In this document: one piece after another, positions 7,804 through 7,898 of the stretch
Layout of the letters: each line of letters opens with the position of its first letter
Numbering within the stretch: position 1 is the first letter of the stretch
Source: JAYFRE01 sp034926235
GTDB taxonomy: Bacteria > Pseudomonadota > Alphaproteobacteria > Rhodospirillales > Magnetospirillaceae
DNA: 7,898 nt
Direction of reading: 5' to 3'
Assembly: GCA_034926235.1 (NCBI GenBank)
Contig: JAYFRE010000107.1
Span: 1-7,898, forward strand
Notes under the pieces: generated by a model
The model's input: the letters and a program-made list of their open reading frames with translations, nothing else
Told to the model about the DNA's origin: nothing
Database searches by the model: none
Translations under genes and position numbers: made by a program

Positions 7804-7898
7804 CTCGCCCTGATGGACTGGTTCGCTGGTTTCTTAAGGGGTTGAAATTCCGGGGGTTTCTCCTTCGGCTGCTCTTTGAAAAGTTGATATCGGAAGGG
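7804..7898 (+). other. rRNA primary-transcript leader (5' part; 16S gene lies beyond the edge)
   Basis: The stretch downstream of the promoter has no reading frame, contains boxA, and runs off the window before any 16S sequence such as the conserved AGAGTTTGATC start. It is expected to hold the left side of the 16S processing stem cut by RNase III, whose partner would lie beyond the 16S gene. The exact transcription start is inferred from the promoter spacing. Confidence 0.68.
7870..7881 (+). promoter_or_regulatory. boxA antitermination site of the rRNA leader
   Basis: TGCTCTTTGAAA matches 10 of 12 positions of the E. coli rrn boxA TGCTCTTTAACA. In RNA it binds the NusB-NusE (S10) pair so that RNA polymerase resists Rho-dependent termination while transcribing untranslated rRNA. 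Its place about 66 bases after the predicted start fits a leader boxA. The weak GAAA/TTTC dyad at 7844-7860 lies where a boxB hairpin would be but is not convincing. Confidence 0.77.

Overview
The window looks like a chromosomal stretch of a GC-rich alphaproteobacterium, most probably a Rhodospirillales member (a Magnetospirillum/Phaeospirillum-like spirillum is a guess). The grounds are the gene order prmC - DUF4167 gene - clpB, which recurs in Alphaproteobacteria, the DUF4167 family itself, which is essentially alphaproteobacterial, and the codon usage. Taxonomy is inferred from gene content only. Nothing points to a phage, plasmid or large mobile element.

Left block (1-4195, + strand). The 3' part of prmC (release-factor glutamine methyltransferase) is followed after a 215-base gap by a small DUF4167 protein. 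This protein has a basic glycine/arginine-rich head and an acidic tail. After another 142 bases, which hold a possible heat-shock-type promoter, comes a complete clpB disaggregase. A strong, nearly symmetric hairpin terminator follows clpB.

Middle block (4196-5833). A gene-free stretch of 266 bases carries a dense cluster of palindromes that resembles a dispersed intergenic repeat. On the minus strand, convergent to clpB, are an ornithine cyclodeaminase/mu-crystallin family enzyme and, upstream of it, a 90-residue three-helix membrane protein of the CBU_0592 type. The two are 74 bases apart and may be co-transcribed. The enzyme lacks the Asp expected of a true ornithine cyclodeaminase and is more likely an imine reductase or amino-acid dehydrogenase.

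Right block (5834-7898). A membrane-anchored M23 endopeptidase of the MepM/OapA type lies on the minus strand and ends just before a long GC-rich hairpin. Upstream of it are more than 600 bases without a protein gene. These hold regulatory-looking structure: a candidate promoter for the peptidase, an alternating Py/Pu tract, a + strand terminator with a competing hairpin, a G/T-rich stretch with a G-quadruplex motif, and finally a promoter with an A/T-rich upstream element. That promoter is followed by a boxA antitermination site. Together they identify the leader of a ribosomal RNA operon whose 16S gene should begin just past the right edge.

The protein genes are housekeeping: translation termination, protein rescue, amino-acid metabolism and cell-wall remodelling. 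I found no convincing new multi-gene system. The items most worth a second look are non-coding: the palindrome cluster at 4244-4423 and the region upstream of the rRNA operon, especially 7545-7605 and 7676-7699.
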